A stretch of DNA of 6,296 nt from assembly GCA_903837815.1 (NCBI GenBank), contig CAILWD010000433.1, positions 1-6,296 on the forward strand. Reading direction: 5' to 3'. The stretch comes from an uncultured Chloroflexota bacterium. GTDB taxonomy: Bacteria > Chloroflexota > Anaerolineae > Anaerolineales > Villigracilaceae. A program made the translations under genes and the position numbers. Positions 5,944 to 6,296 of the stretch are shown in pieces; within the stretch, counting starts at the first letter, position 1, and the number at the start of each line of letters is the position of its first letter. Under the pieces are notes generated by a model. That model saw only the letters and a list, made by a program, of their open reading frames with translations, was not told the origin of the DNA and did not search any database.

Positions 5944-6296
5944 ATGACCCGCAATTACGAAAACCAACCCCCGACCGCCTTTCAACGCATTCCCGCGCAC
6001 ACCCGCGACGATGCGTGGATTCGCGCATTTCTCCGCGAGCAGAAGGTCGGTCACACCGCCTATAACTGGGATGAGCAGCCCTTCGTTCATCCCAACCTGT
6101 TTTGGTTCGACGAGGAAAACCACCAGATTATTTTCCACGGCAACATCGCGGGGCGAATTCGCTCCAGTTTGGAGAAAAACCCGAAGGTCTGTGTGGAAGT
6201 GAGTGAGACGGGCAAACTCATGCCGTCGAATGTCGCGCTGGAATTTGCGTTGCAATACCGCAGTGTGATGGTCTTCGGGACGGTGCGAGTCCTCAC
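5944..6296 (+). CDS. Pyridoxamine 5'-phosphate oxidase-like flavin-binding protein, 3' end cut by the window
   Basis: The frame is open from ATG 5944 to the end, giving 117 full codons with no stop; the rest of the gene lies outside. The fold is the split-barrel flavin-binding domain of the pyridoxamine-phosphate-oxidase-like superfamily. These small proteins bind FMN, F420 or haem and are usually redox enzymes. Supporting signs are an N-terminal region ending in AWIRAFLREQKVGH (25-38), then PFVHPNLFWF (46-55) and the phosphate-binding-type segment IIFHGNIAGRIRSS (62-75). KNPKVCVEV (79-87) and a YRSVMVFGTVRV strand (about 104-115) follow. GGAG (5932-5935) lies eight bases before the ATG and touches the foot of the palindrome just upstream. 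It may belong to the aminopeptidase transcript, 63 bases beyond the membrane-protein gene. Cofactor and substrate are unknown; true pyridoxine synthesis is unlikely for this branch. Confidence 0.85.
   Translation, partial: MTRNYENQPPTAFQRIPAHTRDDAWIRAFLREQKVGHTAYNWDEQPFVHPNLFWFDEENHQIIFHGNIAGRIRSSLEKNPKVCVEVSETGKLMPSNVALEFALQYRSVMVFGTVRVL

Overview
The window reads as ordinary bacterial chromosome from a free-living, moderately GC-rich organism, probably a member of the Chloroflexota (Anaerolineae-like). That assignment is an inference from protein style: short lipoproteins with proline/serine/threonine-rich linkers, a soluble cyclic-nucleotide-binding histidine kinase, an M29 aminopeptidase, and a Nudix protein with a KRLWAGKYNGVGGH-type core. 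It could not be tested by a search. No phage, insertion sequence, CRISPR array, rRNA or tRNA gene is visible.

Layout from left to right. Bases 1-245 are a gene-free leader with an extended -10 element, a long T-tract-tailed hairpin, and then a Nudix hydrolase gene (+, 246-704). A two-gene block on the opposite strand converges on it: a cyclic-nucleotide-binding histidine kinase (-, 1549-2715) followed 13 bases later by a lipoprotein of unknown function that starts at TTG (-, 744-1535). The Nudix gene and the lipoprotein gene are separated by only 39 bases, and that spacer is one near-perfect hairpin ending at both stop codons, probably a bidirectional terminator. Divergent from the kinase, across a 186-base promoter region, lies a lipid-anchored phosphoesterase (+, 2902-3906).

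A rightward cluster then follows its own extended -10 promoter: an M29 metallo-aminopeptidase (4008-5270), a four-helix membrane protein of unknown function (5299-5880), a REP-like palindrome, and the start of a pyridoxamine-phosphate-oxidase-like flavin protein that runs off the window (5944-6296).

The genes do not form an obvious pathway. Two are cytosolic housekeeping or salvage enzymes (Nudix, aminopeptidase), two are surface lipoproteins, one is a sensor kinase and one is a membrane protein. The kinase and the adjacent lipoprotein are the best candidates for a functional pair. I found no convincing new multi-gene system. The most interesting non-coding signals are the promoter-plus-hairpin at the left edge, the stop-to-stop hairpin at 703-745, and the palindrome that abuts the ribosome binding site of the last gene.
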